From Nocardioides sp. J54 (GTDB lineage: Bacteria > Actinomycetota > Actinomycetes > Propionibacteriales > Nocardioidaceae), in assembly GCF_000519005.1 (NCBI RefSeq), contig NZ_JAER01000003.1, forward strand, positions 180,526 through 244,525: a DNA stretch of 64,000 bases, written 5' to 3'. The translations under genes and the position numbers were made by a program. Below, one piece after another: positions 24,981 to 33,913 of this stretch. Positions within the stretch are counted from its first letter, which is position 1, and every line of letters starts with the position of its first letter. The notes beneath the pieces are model-generated. The model was not told the origin of the DNA and searched no databases. It saw nothing but the letters and a program-made list of their open reading frames with translations.

Positions 24981-25700
24981 CTAGACGTCGCCGCCCAGGT
25001 AGGCGGCCTTGACGGCCGGGTCGACCGCCAGGTCCTCACCCTTGCCGGAACGGACGATCTCGCCCGTCTCCAGGATGTGCGCCTCGTGGGAGCGGCGCAG
25101 CGCCTGTGCGGCGTTCTGCTCCACGAGGAGCACGGTGGTGCCCTGCCGGTTGATCTCGGTGATGATCGTGAAGATCTGCTGGATCAGCTTCGGCGCCAGG
25201 CCCATCGACGGCTCGTCGAGCAGGAGCAGCCGCGGGTTCGACATCAACGCTCGGCCGATGGCGAGCATCTGCTGCTCACCGCCGGACATCGTGCCGGCGA
25301 CCTGGTTGATCCGCTCCTCGAGCCGCGGGAACAGCCCGAGCACCCGGTCCAGGTCCTCCCGGAAGGCCGCGGTCTTGCGGTCCTTGCGGGTGAACGCACC
25401 CATCTCCAGGTTCTCGCGCACCGTCATCCCGACGAAGCACCGGCGACCCTCGGGCGACTGCCCGATCCCGAGCTTCACCCGGTCGTACGGCTCCACGTTG
25501 GTGATGTCCTTGCCCTCGAACTTCACCGACCCGGCCCGGACCTTGCGCAGGCCCGAGATGGTCTTCAGCGTGGTCGTCTTCCCGGCGCCGTTGGCGCCGA
25601 TCAGCGTGGTGACCGTGCCCTCGGGGACGTTGAAGCTGATGTCACGGATGGCCTCGATGTGCCCGTAGTTGACACAGAGGCCCTCGACCTCAAGAAGCAT
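24981..25700 (-). CDS. livF: Branched-chain amino-acid ABC transporter ATPase LivF
   Basis: The 239-aa ATPase has Walker A GANGAGKTT (about residues 34-42), the Q-loop GIGQSPEGRRCFVGMTVREN typical of LivF, signature MSGGEQQMLAIGRAL and Walker B LLLLDEPSMGLAP. The H-loop histidine of most ABC ATPases appears as a glutamine in VEQNAAQALRRS, as is common in LivF proteins. It is the last gene of the liv operon, overlapping livG by 11 bp. It supports import of leucine, isoleucine and valine or related compounds. Confidence 0.94.
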   Translation of the reverse strand: MLLEVEGLCVNYGHIEAIRDISFNVPEGTVTTLIGANGAGKTTTLKTISGLRKVRAGSVKFEGKDITNVEPYDRVKLGIGQSPEGRRCFVGMTVRENLEMGAFTRKDRKTAAFREDLDRVLGLFPRLEERINQVAGTMSGGEQQMLAIGRALMSNPRLLLLDEPSMGLAPKLIQQIFTIITEINRQGTTVLLVEQNAAQALRRSHEAHILETGEIVRSGKGEDLAVDPAVKAAYLGGDV

Positions 25701-26538
25701 CTTCCTCGTCCACTCCCAGGTAGGCGGCGATGACCGCCGGGTTGTCTCGGATCTCGGCGGGCTTGCCCTCGGCGATCTTGCGGCCGAACTCGAGCACGAC
25801 GATCCGGTCGGTCACGCCCATGACGAGCTTCATGTCGTGCTCGATGAGGAGCACGGTGTAGCCCTGGTCGCGCACCTTGCGGATCAGGTTCATCAGCTCG
25901 ACCTTCTCGGCCGGGTTGAAGCCGGCGGCCGGCTCGTCGAGGCAGATCAGCTTCGGCTCGGTCGCCATCGCGCGGGCGATCTCGAGGCGGCGCTGGTCGC
26001 CGTACGACAGGTTCGCCGCCAGCTCGTCGGCCTTGCGGTGGATGCCCATGAAGCGGAGCAGCTCCATCGCACGGTCGTGGCCCTCGCGCTCCTCGCGCCG
26101 GTGCCGGGGCAGCCGGAAGAGCGCCGTGAACATGCCCGTCTTGTGCTGCGCGTCCGCGCCGACGAGGACGTTCTCCAGCGCCGTCATGGTCGGGAACAGC
26201 CGGATGTTCTGGAAGGTGCGCGCGATCCCCTGCTGGGTGATCTTGTAGCGCTTCATCCCGACGATCGAGCCACCCTGGAACCGGATGTCGCCGCTCGTGG
26301 GCCGGTAGACGCCGGTGACCGCGTTGAAGCAGGTCGTCTTGCCGGCACCGTTGGGCCCGATCAGGCCGAGGATCTCGCCCTGGTCGATGTGGAACGACAC
26401 GTCGTCCAGCGCGGTGAGGCCGCCGAACTTCAGGGTGAGGTTCTGCACCTCCAGGACCGGGCCGCCGCCGGAGGGGGCGGTGCTGCGCGGTGCCTCCGGG
26501 TCCGGGGTCGCCGGGGTCTGCTTGGTGAGGTCAGGCAC
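25690..26538 (-). CDS. livG: Branched-chain amino-acid ABC transporter ATPase LivG
   Basis: The 282-aa ATPase has Walker A GPNGAGKTTCFN, the LivG-type ARTFQNIRLFPTMTALENVL, signature-like LSYGDQRRLEIARAM and Walker B LICLDEPAAGFNP. The H-loop is LIEHDMKLVMGVTDRI. The GTG at 26538 is chosen because GGAGG lies 6 nt upstream. It adds a Pro/Thr-rich leader of about 27 residues before the core. It overlaps the end of livM by 8 bp. Confidence 0.93.
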   Translation of the reverse strand: MPDLTKQTPATPDPEAPRSTAPSGGGPVLEVQNLTLKFGGLTALDDVSFHIDQGEILGLIGPNGAGKTTCFNAVTGVYRPTSGDIRFQGGSIVGMKRYKITQQGIARTFQNIRLFPTMTALENVLVGADAQHKTGMFTALFRLPRHRREEREGHDRAMELLRFMGIHRKADELAANLSYGDQRRLEIARAMATEPKLICLDEPAAGFNPAEKVELMNLIRKVRDQGYTVLLIEHDMKLVMGVTDRIVVLEFGRKIAEGKPAEIRDNPAVIAAYLGVDEEDAS

Positions 26539-27664
26539 GAGCCGCCTCCTCTCCCTCGTGGCCCTCTTCGAGCTCCTCGAGATCTTGCTCCAGCTGCCTG
26601 GCACGCACGGTCCGCTTCGGCGGGAACAGGCCCTCCGGGCGCCACGCGGCGAGCAGGACGAGGGCGAGGCCGAAGACCAGCACCCGGAAGTCGTCGAACT
26701 CGCGGAACCGTTGCGGCAGGTAGGCGACCAGCACGGCGCCGACGACGACGCCCCACCGGTTGCCCTGGCCGCCGACGACGACCGCAGCGAGGAACAGGAT
26801 GGAGAACAGGAGCAGGAACGAGTCCGGGTTGATGAAGCTCTGGCGACTGGCGTAGAGCGCACCCGCGAGGCCGCCGACGAAGGCGCCGGTGGCGAAGGCG
26901 AGCAGCTTGAACCGGAAGGTCGGCACGCCCATCAGCTCGGCAGCGTCCTCGTCCTCACGGGTCGCCTCCCAGGCCCGACCCACGCGGCTGTTCTTGATCA
27001 GCTTGTCGGCGAAGAGCATGGCGATGACGACCGTCAGGCCGAGCCAGTAGTACGGGATCTGGTCCAGCACGCCGAACTTGAGGAACGCGGTGGTGTCCTC
27101 GGTGTCGAGCAGGACCGTGCCGTCGCCCCAGTACAGGTGCGGGATCTGGAACAGGCCGTCGTCGCCGCCGATGCTCGGCGGGCGGGCGATGTTGGAGATG
27201 CCCTTGCGCTCGCCGAGCCACTCGACGTTGACCGCGACGAGGCGGATGATCTCACCGAAGCCGAGGGTCACGATGGCGAGGTAGTCGCCACGCACCCGCA
27301 GGGTCGGCGCGCCGAGCAGCACCCCGGAGATGGTCGTGGCGACCACCGCGACCGGGATCGAGAGCAGCAGCGGCCAGTGCGCGTGGAAGGACGTCAGGAT
27401 CGCGGCGGTGTAGGCGCCGATCGCGTAGAAGCCGACGTAACCGAGGTCGAGCAGGCCGGCGTAGCCGACCACGATGTTGAGGCCGATCGCGACCAGGGCG
27501 TACATCGTCACGACGAACAGCACGCCGCCGAAGTCGACACCCGGCGTGGTGATGATCGGCAGCTCGAGCAGCGGCAGGGCGTAGGCGAACAGGGCCAGGA
27601 GGACCCAGAGCAGGACCTTCACCGGGCGCGGCAGGGAGATGAACCTCTGCTTGATCTTGTTCAT
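26531..27664 (-). CDS. livM: Branched-chain amino-acid ABC transporter permease LivM
   Basis: The 377-aa polytopic permease has the LivM signature VVGYAGLLDLGYVGFYAIGA, GAPTLRVRGDYLAIVTLGFG and LAGALYASRQSFINPDSF. About 8-10 helices are predicted, with a hydrophilic insertion (about residues 160-215) and an acidic C-terminal tail (LEQDLEELEEGHEGEE). It pairs with LivH in the membrane. It overlaps livH by 4 bp at its start and livG by 8 bp at its end. Confidence 0.93.
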   Translation of the reverse strand: MNKIKQRFISLPRPVKVLLWVLLALFAYALPLLELPIITTPGVDFGGVLFVVTMYALVAIGLNIVVGYAGLLDLGYVGFYAIGAYTAAILTSFHAHWPLLLSIPVAVVATTISGVLLGAPTLRVRGDYLAIVTLGFGEIIRLVAVNVEWLGERKGISNIARPPSIGGDDGLFQIPHLYWGDGTVLLDTEDTTAFLKFGVLDQIPYYWLGLTVVIAMLFADKLIKNSRVGRAWEATREDEDAAELMGVPTFRFKLLAFATGAFVGGLAGALYASRQSFINPDSFLLLFSILFLAAVVVGGQGNRWGVVVGAVLVAYLPQRFREFDDFRVLVFGLALVLLAAWRPEGLFPPKRTVRARQLEQDLEELEEGHEGEEAARA

Positions 27665-28650
27665 GCGCGGGCCTTTCCGAGCGACTCACCCAGCAGTCCG
27701 GTCGGGCGGAACAGCAAGATGACGACGAGCAGCACGAACGCGACGACGTGGCGCCACTCGGTACCGAAGAGCGCCGAGCCCCAGCTCTCCGCGACGCCGA
27801 GCACCAGGCCGCCGAGCAGCGCCCCGCGGAGGTTGCCGATGCCGCCGAGCACCGCGGCGGTGAACGCCTTGACGCCGAGCAGGAAGCCCACGTCGTACTT
27901 CGTGGTCTCGATCTTGAGCATGTACAGGAACGCCGCCACACCGGCCATCAGGCCGCCGATGAGGAAGGTGATCTGGATCGTGCGGGTGGGGTTGACACCC
28001 ATGAGCGCGGCCGTCTCGGGGTCCTGGGCCGTGGCCCGGATGCCCTTGCCGAGGCGGGACCGGCGCACGAACTGGTCGAGCAGGACCATCATGCCGACGG
28101 CGGCGACGATGACGATCACGTCGATGCTGGAGAGGGTGACGTTGCCGATCTCCCAGCGGGGGGCGTCGACGACGCCGGCCATGCTGTTGTTGATGCGCGC
28201 CTTGCCGACGTACTCGGAGAGGTCGTCGTCGAGGCCGATCCACCCGGTGACGCGGTCGCGCAGGCCCATCAGCTCGGCCAGCACGAACGAGGCGCCGATG
28301 GCGGAGATGAGGGCGATCAGCCGCGGCGCGTTCTTCTTGACCAGCGGGCGGTAGGCCACGCGCTCCAGAAGGAGCGCGATGAGTGCCGACATCATCATCG
28401 CCGCGAACAGTGCCGCGATGAGGATGGCGATCAGCTGGACGCCGTCGGCGTCGGCCCCGCCGAGCGCCATCACCGTCCACAACATCGCGAAGGTGCCGTA
28501 CATGAACACTTCGGAGTGCGCGAAGTTGATGAGCTGCAACACGCCGTAGACCATCGTGTAGCCCAGCGCGATCAGTGCGTAGATGGCACCAAAGGCGAGA
28601 CCGCCGATCGTCAGCTGCGGCAGGTTGCTGAAGAGAAAGTCGAAATTCAC
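27661..28650 (-). CDS. livH: Branched-chain amino-acid ABC transporter permease LivH
   Basis: The 329-aa polytopic permease carries IYALIALGYTMVYGVLQLIN near the N-terminus, LLLERVAYRPLVKKNAPRLI and VLGGIGNLRGALLGGLVLGV, all LivH-type. About eight helices are predicted. It is the first permease after the binding-protein gene, separated from it by a 96-bp gap holding a strong hairpin (28683-28716). That hairpin may reduce permease expression relative to the binding protein. Confidence 0.93.
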   Translation of the reverse strand: MNFDFLFSNLPQLTIGGLAFGAIYALIALGYTMVYGVLQLINFAHSEVFMYGTFAMLWTVMALGGADADGVQLIAILIAALFAAMMMSALIALLLERVAYRPLVKKNAPRLIALISAIGASFVLAELMGLRDRVTGWIGLDDDLSEYVGKARINNSMAGVVDAPRWEIGNVTLSSIDVIVIVAAVGMMVLLDQFVRRSRLGKGIRATAQDPETAALMGVNPTRTIQITFLIGGLMAGVAAFLYMLKIETTKYDVGFLLGVKAFTAAVLGGIGNLRGALLGGLVLGVAESWGSALFGTEWRHVVAFVLLVVILLFRPTGLLGESLGKARA

Positions 28651-28682
28651 TCAGGCCTCCTGGCCCTCAAGCTCTGGACAGT

Positions 28683-28716
28683 GATGCGGCCGGGGACGGT
28701 GGTCCCCGGCCGCATC
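28683..28716 (-). terminator. Intercistronic hairpin between livK and livH
   Basis: A 15-bp perfect stem (GATGCGGCCGGGGAC) with a 4-nt loop lies between the binding-protein stop and the permease start. It lacks a T-tract, so it may be a partial terminator or an mRNA-stabilising hairpin that favours binding-protein production. Confidence 0.7.
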
Positions 28717-28746
28717 GCCTGTCATGTCGGACGGATCAACCGTCGA

Positions 28747-29892
28747 TCACTCGATCTCGCCCTCGGGGACGATCGCGCCGTCCTTCACGGTGTACGCGTA
28801 CACGTGGACGTCGGCGGGCTCGCCCGACTCGTCGAACTTCAGCTGCTTGGTGATGCCCTTCTCGTCGTACTCGTTGACGAAGGCGAGCATGTCCTCGCGG
28901 GTGTCGATGCCCTCACCGATGCCGGCCAGGAAGATGCTGGCGGCGTCGTAGGCCTCGGCGGCGTAGGTGCCGGGCGCCTCGCCGAACTCCTCCTCGTACT
29001 GGCTGGCGAAGTCAGCCACGGCCGGGTCGGTGTCCGGGATGCAGGGGCAGGTGATGATCGTGCCCTCGGCAGCGGCCTTCGCGTCGAGGTAGGCCGGGTC
29101 CTTCACGCCGTCGGCCACGACGAACGTGCCATCGAAGCCGCCCTTGCGGAGCTGGCCCACGAGGATGGTCGCCTCGGCGTAGTAACCACCGAAGAAGACC
29201 GTGTCGGCCTTCGAGTCGGTCACCTTGGTGACGGTGGCGGAGAAGTCGGTGTCACCGACCTGGATGGTGTCGTTGCCGACGACCGTGTCGCCCAGGGTGT
29301 CCTTGACGATGCCGGCCAGGCCGGCGCCGTACTCGGAGGCGTCGTCGATGACGAAGGTCGACTCGGACTTGATGGTGTCCTGGATGTACTTCGCCGCGGC
29401 CGGACCCTGCGTCGCGTCGTTGCCGAGCGCGCGGTGGAAGGTGTCCCAGCCGTTCTCGGACAGCGTCGGGTTGGTGGCCGACGGCGAGACCGTCGGGACG
29501 CCACCCTCGGCGAAGATCGGGCCGGCAGCGGCCGACTCACCGGAGAACGCGGGGCCGACGACACCGATGATCTTCTCGTCACCAGCGACCTCGGTCGCCA
29601 GCGACGGCGCCTCGTCCGGGCTGCCCTGCGAGTCGAACTTCACGAACTCGACCTCGCACTCGGCGTCCGCGTTGTACTGGTCGACCGCGAGCTGCGCGCC
29701 CTGGATGATCGGCTTGCCGAGACCGGCGGCCGGGCCGGTCTCCGGGCCGAAGAAGGCGAGCTTGAGGTCGCACGCGGCGTCGCCGTTGCTGCTGCTGCCG
29801 CCGTCGCCGTCCTCGGTCGTGCCACACGCCGTCAGGGAGAGACCGAGGGTCAGCGCCACGGCGCCGATCCCCACTACCTTGTTGAGCCTCAA
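28747..29892 (-). CDS. livK: Branched-chain amino-acid-binding lipoprotein (LivK/LivJ-type)
   Basis: The 381-aa protein has the signal MRLNKVVGIGAVALTLGLSL with lipobox TAC at about residue 23, then a Gly/Ser linker. Two type I binding lobes follow (LAFFGPETGPAAGLGKPIIQ, IGVVGPAFSGESAAAGPIF, SENGWDTFHRALGNDATQG). The start is taken as the TTG at 29892 because it gives a short signal peptide. The ribosome-site candidate AAAGGA is rather far away (about 12 nt), so the exact start is uncertain. A GTG at 29940 would add 16 polar residues and spoil the signal. The 29893-30077 gap holds its promoter region and no gene. Confidence 0.9.
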   Translation of the reverse strand: MRLNKVVGIGAVALTLGLSLTACGTTEDGDGGSSSNGDAACDLKLAFFGPETGPAAGLGKPIIQGAQLAVDQYNADAECEVEFVKFDSQGSPDEAPSLATEVAGDEKIIGVVGPAFSGESAAAGPIFAEGGVPTVSPSATNPTLSENGWDTFHRALGNDATQGPAAAKYIQDTIKSESTFVIDDASEYGAGLAGIVKDTLGDTVVGNDTIQVGDTDFSATVTKVTDSKADTVFFGGYYAEATILVGQLRKGGFDGTFVVADGVKDPAYLDAKAAAEGTIITCPCIPDTDPAVADFASQYEEEFGEAPGTYAAEAYDAASIFLAGIGEGIDTREDMLAFVNEYDEKGITKQLKFDESGEPADVHVYAYTVKDGAIVPEGEIE

Positions 29893-30077
29893 GACAATCC
29901 CGCTTCCTTTGTCGTTCCGGCAGGCGGCGGCGCCGCCCACCGAGGTGTCCTGCCGCGGGAACCTACACCGGGTCCGACCCTCGTGGAAGCAACTCGGCGG
30001 CTCGGGGCCAGAATCCTGACGAATCTGTTACCTGAGAGCCACGTCACAAGGATGATTTACGCAGAGGTCTCCATTAT

Positions 30078-30686
30078 TTACGCGCCGGACCCGCCGGGGA
30101 CACCGTGCGTGACCACGCCCTCCGCCACCTCGCGCATCGACATGCGCAGGTCCATCGCGGTCTTCTGGATCCAGCGGAACGCCTCCGGCTCCGACAGCGA
30201 GAGCTGCTCCTGCAGGATGCCCTTGGCGCGGTCGACCGCCTTGCGGGTCTCGAGGCGGTCCTTGAGGTCGGAGACCTCGGCCTCGAGCTGGGCGATCTCG
30301 GCGAACCGACTCACCGCCATCTCGATGGCGGGCACCAGGTCGCTCTGGGAGAACGGCTTGACGAGGTACGACATCGCACCGGCCTCGCGCGCCCGCTCGA
30401 CCAGGTCGCGCTGGGAGAAGGCGGTCAGCATCACCACCGGGGCGATCCGCTTCCCCGCGATGGCCTCGGCCGCGGCGATCCCGTCGAGGACGGGCATCTT
30501 GACGTCGAGGATGACCAGGTCAGGACGCAGCTCCTCGGCGAGCTCGATCGCCTTCTGCCCGTCGGCCGCCTGGCCGACGACGTCGTAGCCCTCCTCGGCC
30601 AGCATCTCGGCGAGGTCCATCCGGATGAGCGTCTCGTCCTCGGCGATCACCACGGTGCGCGGAGTGGTCTGGGCAGCGTCGGTCAC
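30078..30686 (-). CDS. pdtaR: ANTAR-domain response regulator PdtaR
   Basis: The 202-aa protein has a receiver domain (residues 10-125) with the acidic pocket EDE and phospho-acceptor Asp in LVILDVKMPVLDG, a conserved Thr in VMLTAFSQRDL and Lys in YLVKPFS. A coiled segment and a C-terminal ANTAR domain follow (KAVDRAKGILQEQLSLSEPE, FRWIQKTAMD). ANTAR proteins bind two-hexaloop RNA structures and antiterminate. In Mycobacterium, PdtaR pairs with the kinase PdtaS. No kinase gene is in this window. The position between polA and pyk is as I remember it for Rv1626. The GTG has TAACCT 6 nt upstream, suggesting a leaderless message. Confidence 0.93.
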   Translation of the reverse strand: MTDAAQTTPRTVVIAEDETLIRMDLAEMLAEEGYDVVGQAADGQKAIELAEELRPDLVILDVKMPVLDGIAAAEAIAGKRIAPVVMLTAFSQRDLVERAREAGAMSYLVKPFSQSDLVPAIEMAVSRFAEIAQLEAEVSDLKDRLETRKAVDRAKGILQEQLSLSEPEAFRWIQKTAMDLRMSMREVAEGVVTHGVPGGSGA

Positions 30687-30692
30687 GGCCCA

Positions 30693-30698
30693 AGGTTA
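30693..30698 (-). promoter_or_regulatory. Probable -10 box (TAACCT) of pdtaR
   Basis: The TANNNT hexamer ends 6 nt before the GTG start, so the transcript is likely leaderless. Confidence 0.5.
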
Positions 30699-30754
30699 TC
30701 CGCCGCCCGGTGCGCGGCGCGGAGGCCGTCTCGGCTACGGTTTCCAGCGCGGGC

Positions 30755-30827
30755 GCCCCGGTAGTCCAACGGCAGAGACAATGTGCTCAAACCACATCCA
30801 GTGTGGGTTCGAATCCCACCCGGGGCA
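30755..30827 (+). tRNA. tRNA-like gene with CAA (leucine) anticodon but class I (short variable loop) form
   Basis: A 73-nt cloverleaf fits. The acceptor stem GCCCCGG pairs with CCGGGGC. The D arm is short (GTC/GAC). The anticodon stem ATGTG/CACAT encloses CTCAAAC, whose anticodon is CAA. The variable loop is CCAGT. The T arm GTGGG/CCCAC encloses TTCGAAT. The discriminator base is A and no 3' CCA is encoded. A CAA anticodon reads UUG (Leu), but bacterial tRNA-Leu normally has a long class II variable arm, which is missing here. It is therefore an unusual or atypical tRNA whose amino acid is uncertain. It is convergent with pyk. Confidence 0.8.
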
Positions 30828-30866
30828 CTCCCTCGACCAGGCCCGGCTCGATCAGGTCCGGCTCGA

Positions 30867-32330
30867 TCACTTCCGGCGGTAGGCCGGTGCCACCTCGTTG
30901 ATCGCGTCGCCCATCCGGTGGATGCGCAGCGCGTTCGTCGACCCGGGGATGCCCGGCGGGCTGCCGGCGACGATGACGACGAGGTCGCCCTCGTGGACCC
31001 GGCCGATCTTGAGCAGCTCCTCGTCGACCTGGCGGACCATCTCGTCGGTGTGCTCGACCGTGCCGGTCTGGAAGGCCTCGACGCCCCAGGTCACGGCGAG
31101 CTGGGAGCGGGAGCGGGCCATCGGGGTGAAGGCGAGGACCGGGATCGAGCTGCGCAGCCGGGCGAGGCGGCGGGCGGAGTCACCGGACTGGGTGAAGGCG
31201 ACGACGTACTTGGCACCGACGCGCTGGGCCACCTCCTCGGCGGCCTTGGTGATCACGCCGGAGCGGGTGTGCGGGTCCCACTCGATGCGGCCGAACCGGC
31301 TGAACGCCTCGTCGACGAGGGCGTGCGACTCGGTGGCCTCGATGATGCGCGCCATCGTCTCGACCGTGTGGATGGGGTGCTCCCCCACACTCGTCTCGCC
31401 CGACAGCATCACGGCGTCGGCGCCGTCGAGGACGGCGTTGGCGACGTCGCTGGCCTCGGCGCGGGTCGGCGCCGGGCTGGTGACCATCGACTCGAGCATC
31501 TGGGTGGCGACGATGACCGGCTTCGCGTTGCGGCGCGCGGCCACGATGATCTTCTTCTGGAGGAAGGGCACCTCCTCCAGCGGGCACTCCACGCCGAGGT
31601 CGCCGCGAGCGACCATGAAGGCGTCGAAGGCATCGATCACCTCGTCGAGGTTGTCGATGGCCTGGGGCTTCTCGATCTTCGCGATGACGGGGACCTCGAT
31701 CCCCTCCTCGCGCATGATGGCCCGCACGTCCTCGGCGTCCTTGCCGTTGCGCACGAAGCTGAGGGCGATGAAGTCGACGCCGAGGTTGAGCGCGAAGCGC
31801 AGGTCGGCGGTGTCCTTCTCCGACAGCGCCGGCACGGAGACCGCGACACCGGGCAGGTTGATGCCCTTGTTGTTGCTGACCTTGCCGCCGACGAGGACCT
31901 CGGTGACGACGTCGGTGCCGTCGACCACCTCCAGGGCGCGCAGGCGCACCTTGCCGTCGTCGATGAGCAGCGGGTCGCCGGGCGAGACGTCGCCGGGCAG
32001 CCCCTTGTACGTCGTCCCGCAGATCTCGGCGTTGCCGTCGACGTCGCGGGTGGTGATCGTCCAGCGCTGCCCGCGGGTGAGCTGCACCGGCCCGCCGGAG
32101 AAGCGCTCGAGGCGGATCTTGGGGCCCTGGAGGTCGGCGAGGATGCCGACGCCGTGCCCGCTGGCGTCCGACGCGGCGCGCACGAGGCGGTAGGCCTCCG
32201 CGTGGTCCTCGTGGGAGCCGTGGCTCATGTTGAGGCGTGCGACGTCCATGCCGGCGTAGACCAGCTCGCGGATCCTCCGCTCCGAGCTGGTCGCCGGACC
32301 GAGGGTGCACACGATCTTGGCTCTTCGCAC
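30867..32330 (-). CDS. pyk: Pyruvate kinase
   Basis: The 487-aa glycolytic enzyme converts phosphoenolpyruvate and ADP to pyruvate and ATP in the cytoplasm. The N-terminus [20 protein letters not shown] and [14 protein letters not shown] hold substrate residues. [20 protein letters not shown] provides the catalytic Lys and Glu. [18 protein letters not shown] and the [12 protein letters not shown] loop complete the barrel site. The B domain lies near residues 70-165 and the allosteric C domain after about 340. The GTG at 32330 matches the usual family N-terminus and has TAGGGT 7 nt upstream. A longer frame to 32555 is rejected. Confidence 0.97.
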   Translation of the reverse strand: MRRAKIVCTLGPATSSERRIRELVYAGMDVARLNMSHGSHEDHAEAYRLVRAASDASGHGVGILADLQGPKIRLERFSGGPVQLTRGQRWTITTRDVDGNAEICGTTYKGLPGDVSPGDPLLIDDGKVRLRALEVVDGTDVVTEVLVGGKVSNNKGINLPGVAVSVPALSEKDTADLRFALNLGVDFIALSFVRNGKDAEDVRAIMREEGIEVPVIAKIEKPQAIDNLDEVIDAFDAFMVARGDLGVECPLEEVPFLQKKIIVAARRNAKPVIVATQMLESMVTSPAPTRAEASDVANAVLDGADAVMLSGETSVGEHPIHTVETMARIIEATESHALVDEAFSRFGRIEWDPHTRSGVITKAAEEVAQRVGAKYVVAFTQSGDSARRLARLRSSIPVLAFTPMARSRSQLAVTWGVEAFQTGTVEHTDEMVRQVDEELLKIGRVHEGDLVVIVAGSPPGIPGSTNALRIHRMGDAINEVAPAYRRK

Positions 32331-32337
32331 GTCCCCG

Positions 32338-32343
32338 ACCCTA
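32338..32343 (-). promoter_or_regulatory. Probable -10 box (TAGGGT) of pyk
   Basis: TANNNT ends 7 nt before the pyk GTG, and no Shine-Dalgarno sequence stands out. Confidence 0.5.
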
Positions 32344-32361
32344 TCGGTGACCCACGGGTAG

Positions 32362-32410
32362 AAAAAGTCGGACCGACGCAAACTTCGGGTGAAGTCTGCG
32401 CCGGTCCGAC
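32362..32410 (-). terminator. Intrinsic terminator of the gltBD operon
   Basis: Arms at 32367-32380 (GTCGGACCGACGCA) and 32397-32410 pair with one mismatch around a smaller ACTTC/GAAGT hairpin. On the minus strand the structure is followed by a TTTTTC tract. It lies about 35 bp past the gltD stop and just upstream of the pyk promoter. Confidence 0.85.
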
Positions 32411-32443
32411 CTTGCGTGTCGTGCTGCTGCCCCGCGGGCTGCC

Positions 32444-33913
32444 TCAGACGGTCAGCGGGCGGGCCGTCGGCGGGATCGGAGCGGGCAGCTGGGTGCTGCC
32501 GGTGAGGTACTTGTCCACACCGGCGGCGGCCGCGCGGCCCTCCGCGATCGCCCACACGATGAGCGACTGGCCGCGGCCCGCGTCACCGGCGACGAAGACG
32601 CCGTCGACGCTGGTCGCGTAGTCGTCGTCGCGCTTGACGTTGCCGCGCTCGTCGAGCTCGACGCCGAGCTGGTCGAGGAAGCCGTCCTTCTCCGGGCCGA
32701 GGAAGCCCATCGCGAAGAGGACCAGGTCCGCCGGGATCTCCCGCTCGGTGCCCTCGTGCTCGACGAGCTTGCCGCCCTCGAAGGAGACCTCGACCAGGCG
32801 CAGCGCCCGGACGTTGCCGTCGTCGTCGCCGAGGAACTCCTTGGTGGAGACCGAGTAGACCCGCTCGCCACCCTCCTCGTGCGCGGACGAGACCCGGTAG
32901 ATCATCGGGTACGTCGGCCAGGGCTGGCCCGCGGGCCGGTCCTCGGTCGGCTGCGGCATGATCTCCAGCTGCGTGATCGAGGCCGCACCCTGGCGGATCG
33001 AGGTGCCGAGGCAGTCGGCACCGGTGTCACCGCCACCGATGATGACGACGTGCTTGCCGTCGGCACGGATCTGGCCCTCGACCTCCTCGCCCACCGCGAC
33101 GCGGTTGGCCTGCGGGAGGAACTCCATCGCCTGGTGGATGCCCTTGAGCTCGCGCCCGGGCACCGGCAGGTCGCGCGGGACGGTCGAGCCGGTGGCGATC
33201 ACCACGGCGTCGTACCGGTCCTTGATGGCCTGTCCGGTGAGCTTGCCCTCGCCGACGGTGACGCCGGAGCGGAACACCGTGCCCTCGCGCATCATCTGCT
33301 CGAGGCGCTGGTCGAGGTGCTTCTTCTCCATCTTGAACTCGGGGATGCCGTAGCGCAGCAGCCCGCCAGGCTTGTCGGCCCGCTCGTAGACGGCCACGGT
33401 GTGGCCGGCCCGGGTGAGCTGCTGGGCGGCGGCGAGGCCCGCGGGGCCCGACCCGATGACGGCGACGGTCTTGCCCGTGTGCCACTCCGGCGGCTGCGGC
33501 CGCACGAAGCCGGACGCGAACGCCTTGTCGATGATCGAGACCTCGATGTTCTTGATCGTCACGGCCGGCTGGTTGATGCCGAGCACGCAGGCGGTCTCGC
33601 ACGGCGCCGGGCAGAGGCGACCGGTGAACTCCGGGAAGTTGTTGGTCGCGTGCAGGCGCTCGATCGCGCCCTCCCAGTCGTCACGCCAGACCAGGTCGTT
33701 CCACTCCGGGATGATGTTGCCCAGCGGGCAGCCCGAGTGGCAGAACGGGATGCCGCAGTCCATGCAGCGGCTGGCCTGGACGTTGATGATCGGGAGCAGC
33801 GCGCGGCCGACCCCACCCGGGTAGACCTCGTTCCAGTCGTTCACCCGCTCCTCGACCGGACGACGGTCGGCCACCTGGCGCGTGGCCTTCAGGAAGCCCT
33901 TCGGGTCAGCCAT
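32444..33913 (-). CDS. gltD: Glutamate synthase small (beta) subunit
   Basis: The 489-aa NADPH-dependent flavoprotein feeds electrons to GltB. The N-terminal cluster-binding region has [17 protein letters not shown] and [12 protein letters not shown]. The FAD/NADPH sites are [20 protein letters not shown] and [19 protein letters not shown]-terminal [20 protein letters not shown] binds FAD. With GltB it makes glutamate from glutamine and 2-oxoglutarate. Its ATG overlaps the gltB stop by 8 bp, so the two are coupled. The hairpin at 32362-32410 ends the operon. Confidence 0.96.
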   Translation of the reverse strand: MADPKGFLKATRQVADRRPVEERVNDWNEVYPGGVGRALLPIINVQASRCMDCGIPFCHSGCPLGNIIPEWNDLVWRDDWEGAIERLHATNNFPEFTGRLCPAPCETACVLGINQPAVTIKNIEVSIIDKAFASGFVRPQPPEWHTGKTVAVIGSGPAGLAAAQQLTRAGHTVAVYERADKPGGLLRYGIPEFKMEKKHLDQRLEQMMREGTVFRSGVTVGEGKLTGQAIKDRYDAVVIATGSTVPRDLPVPGRELKGIHQAMEFLPQANRVAVGEEVEGQIRADGKHVVIIGGGDTGADCLGTSIRQGAASITQLEIMPQPTEDRPAGQPWPTYPMIYRVSSAHEEGGERVYSVSTKEFLGDDDGNVRALRLVEVSFEGGKLVEHEGTEREIPADLVLFAMGFLGPEKDGFLDQLGVELDERGNVKRDDDYATSVDGVFVAGDAGRGQSLIVWAIAEGRAAAAGVDKYLTGSTQLPAPIPPTARPLTV

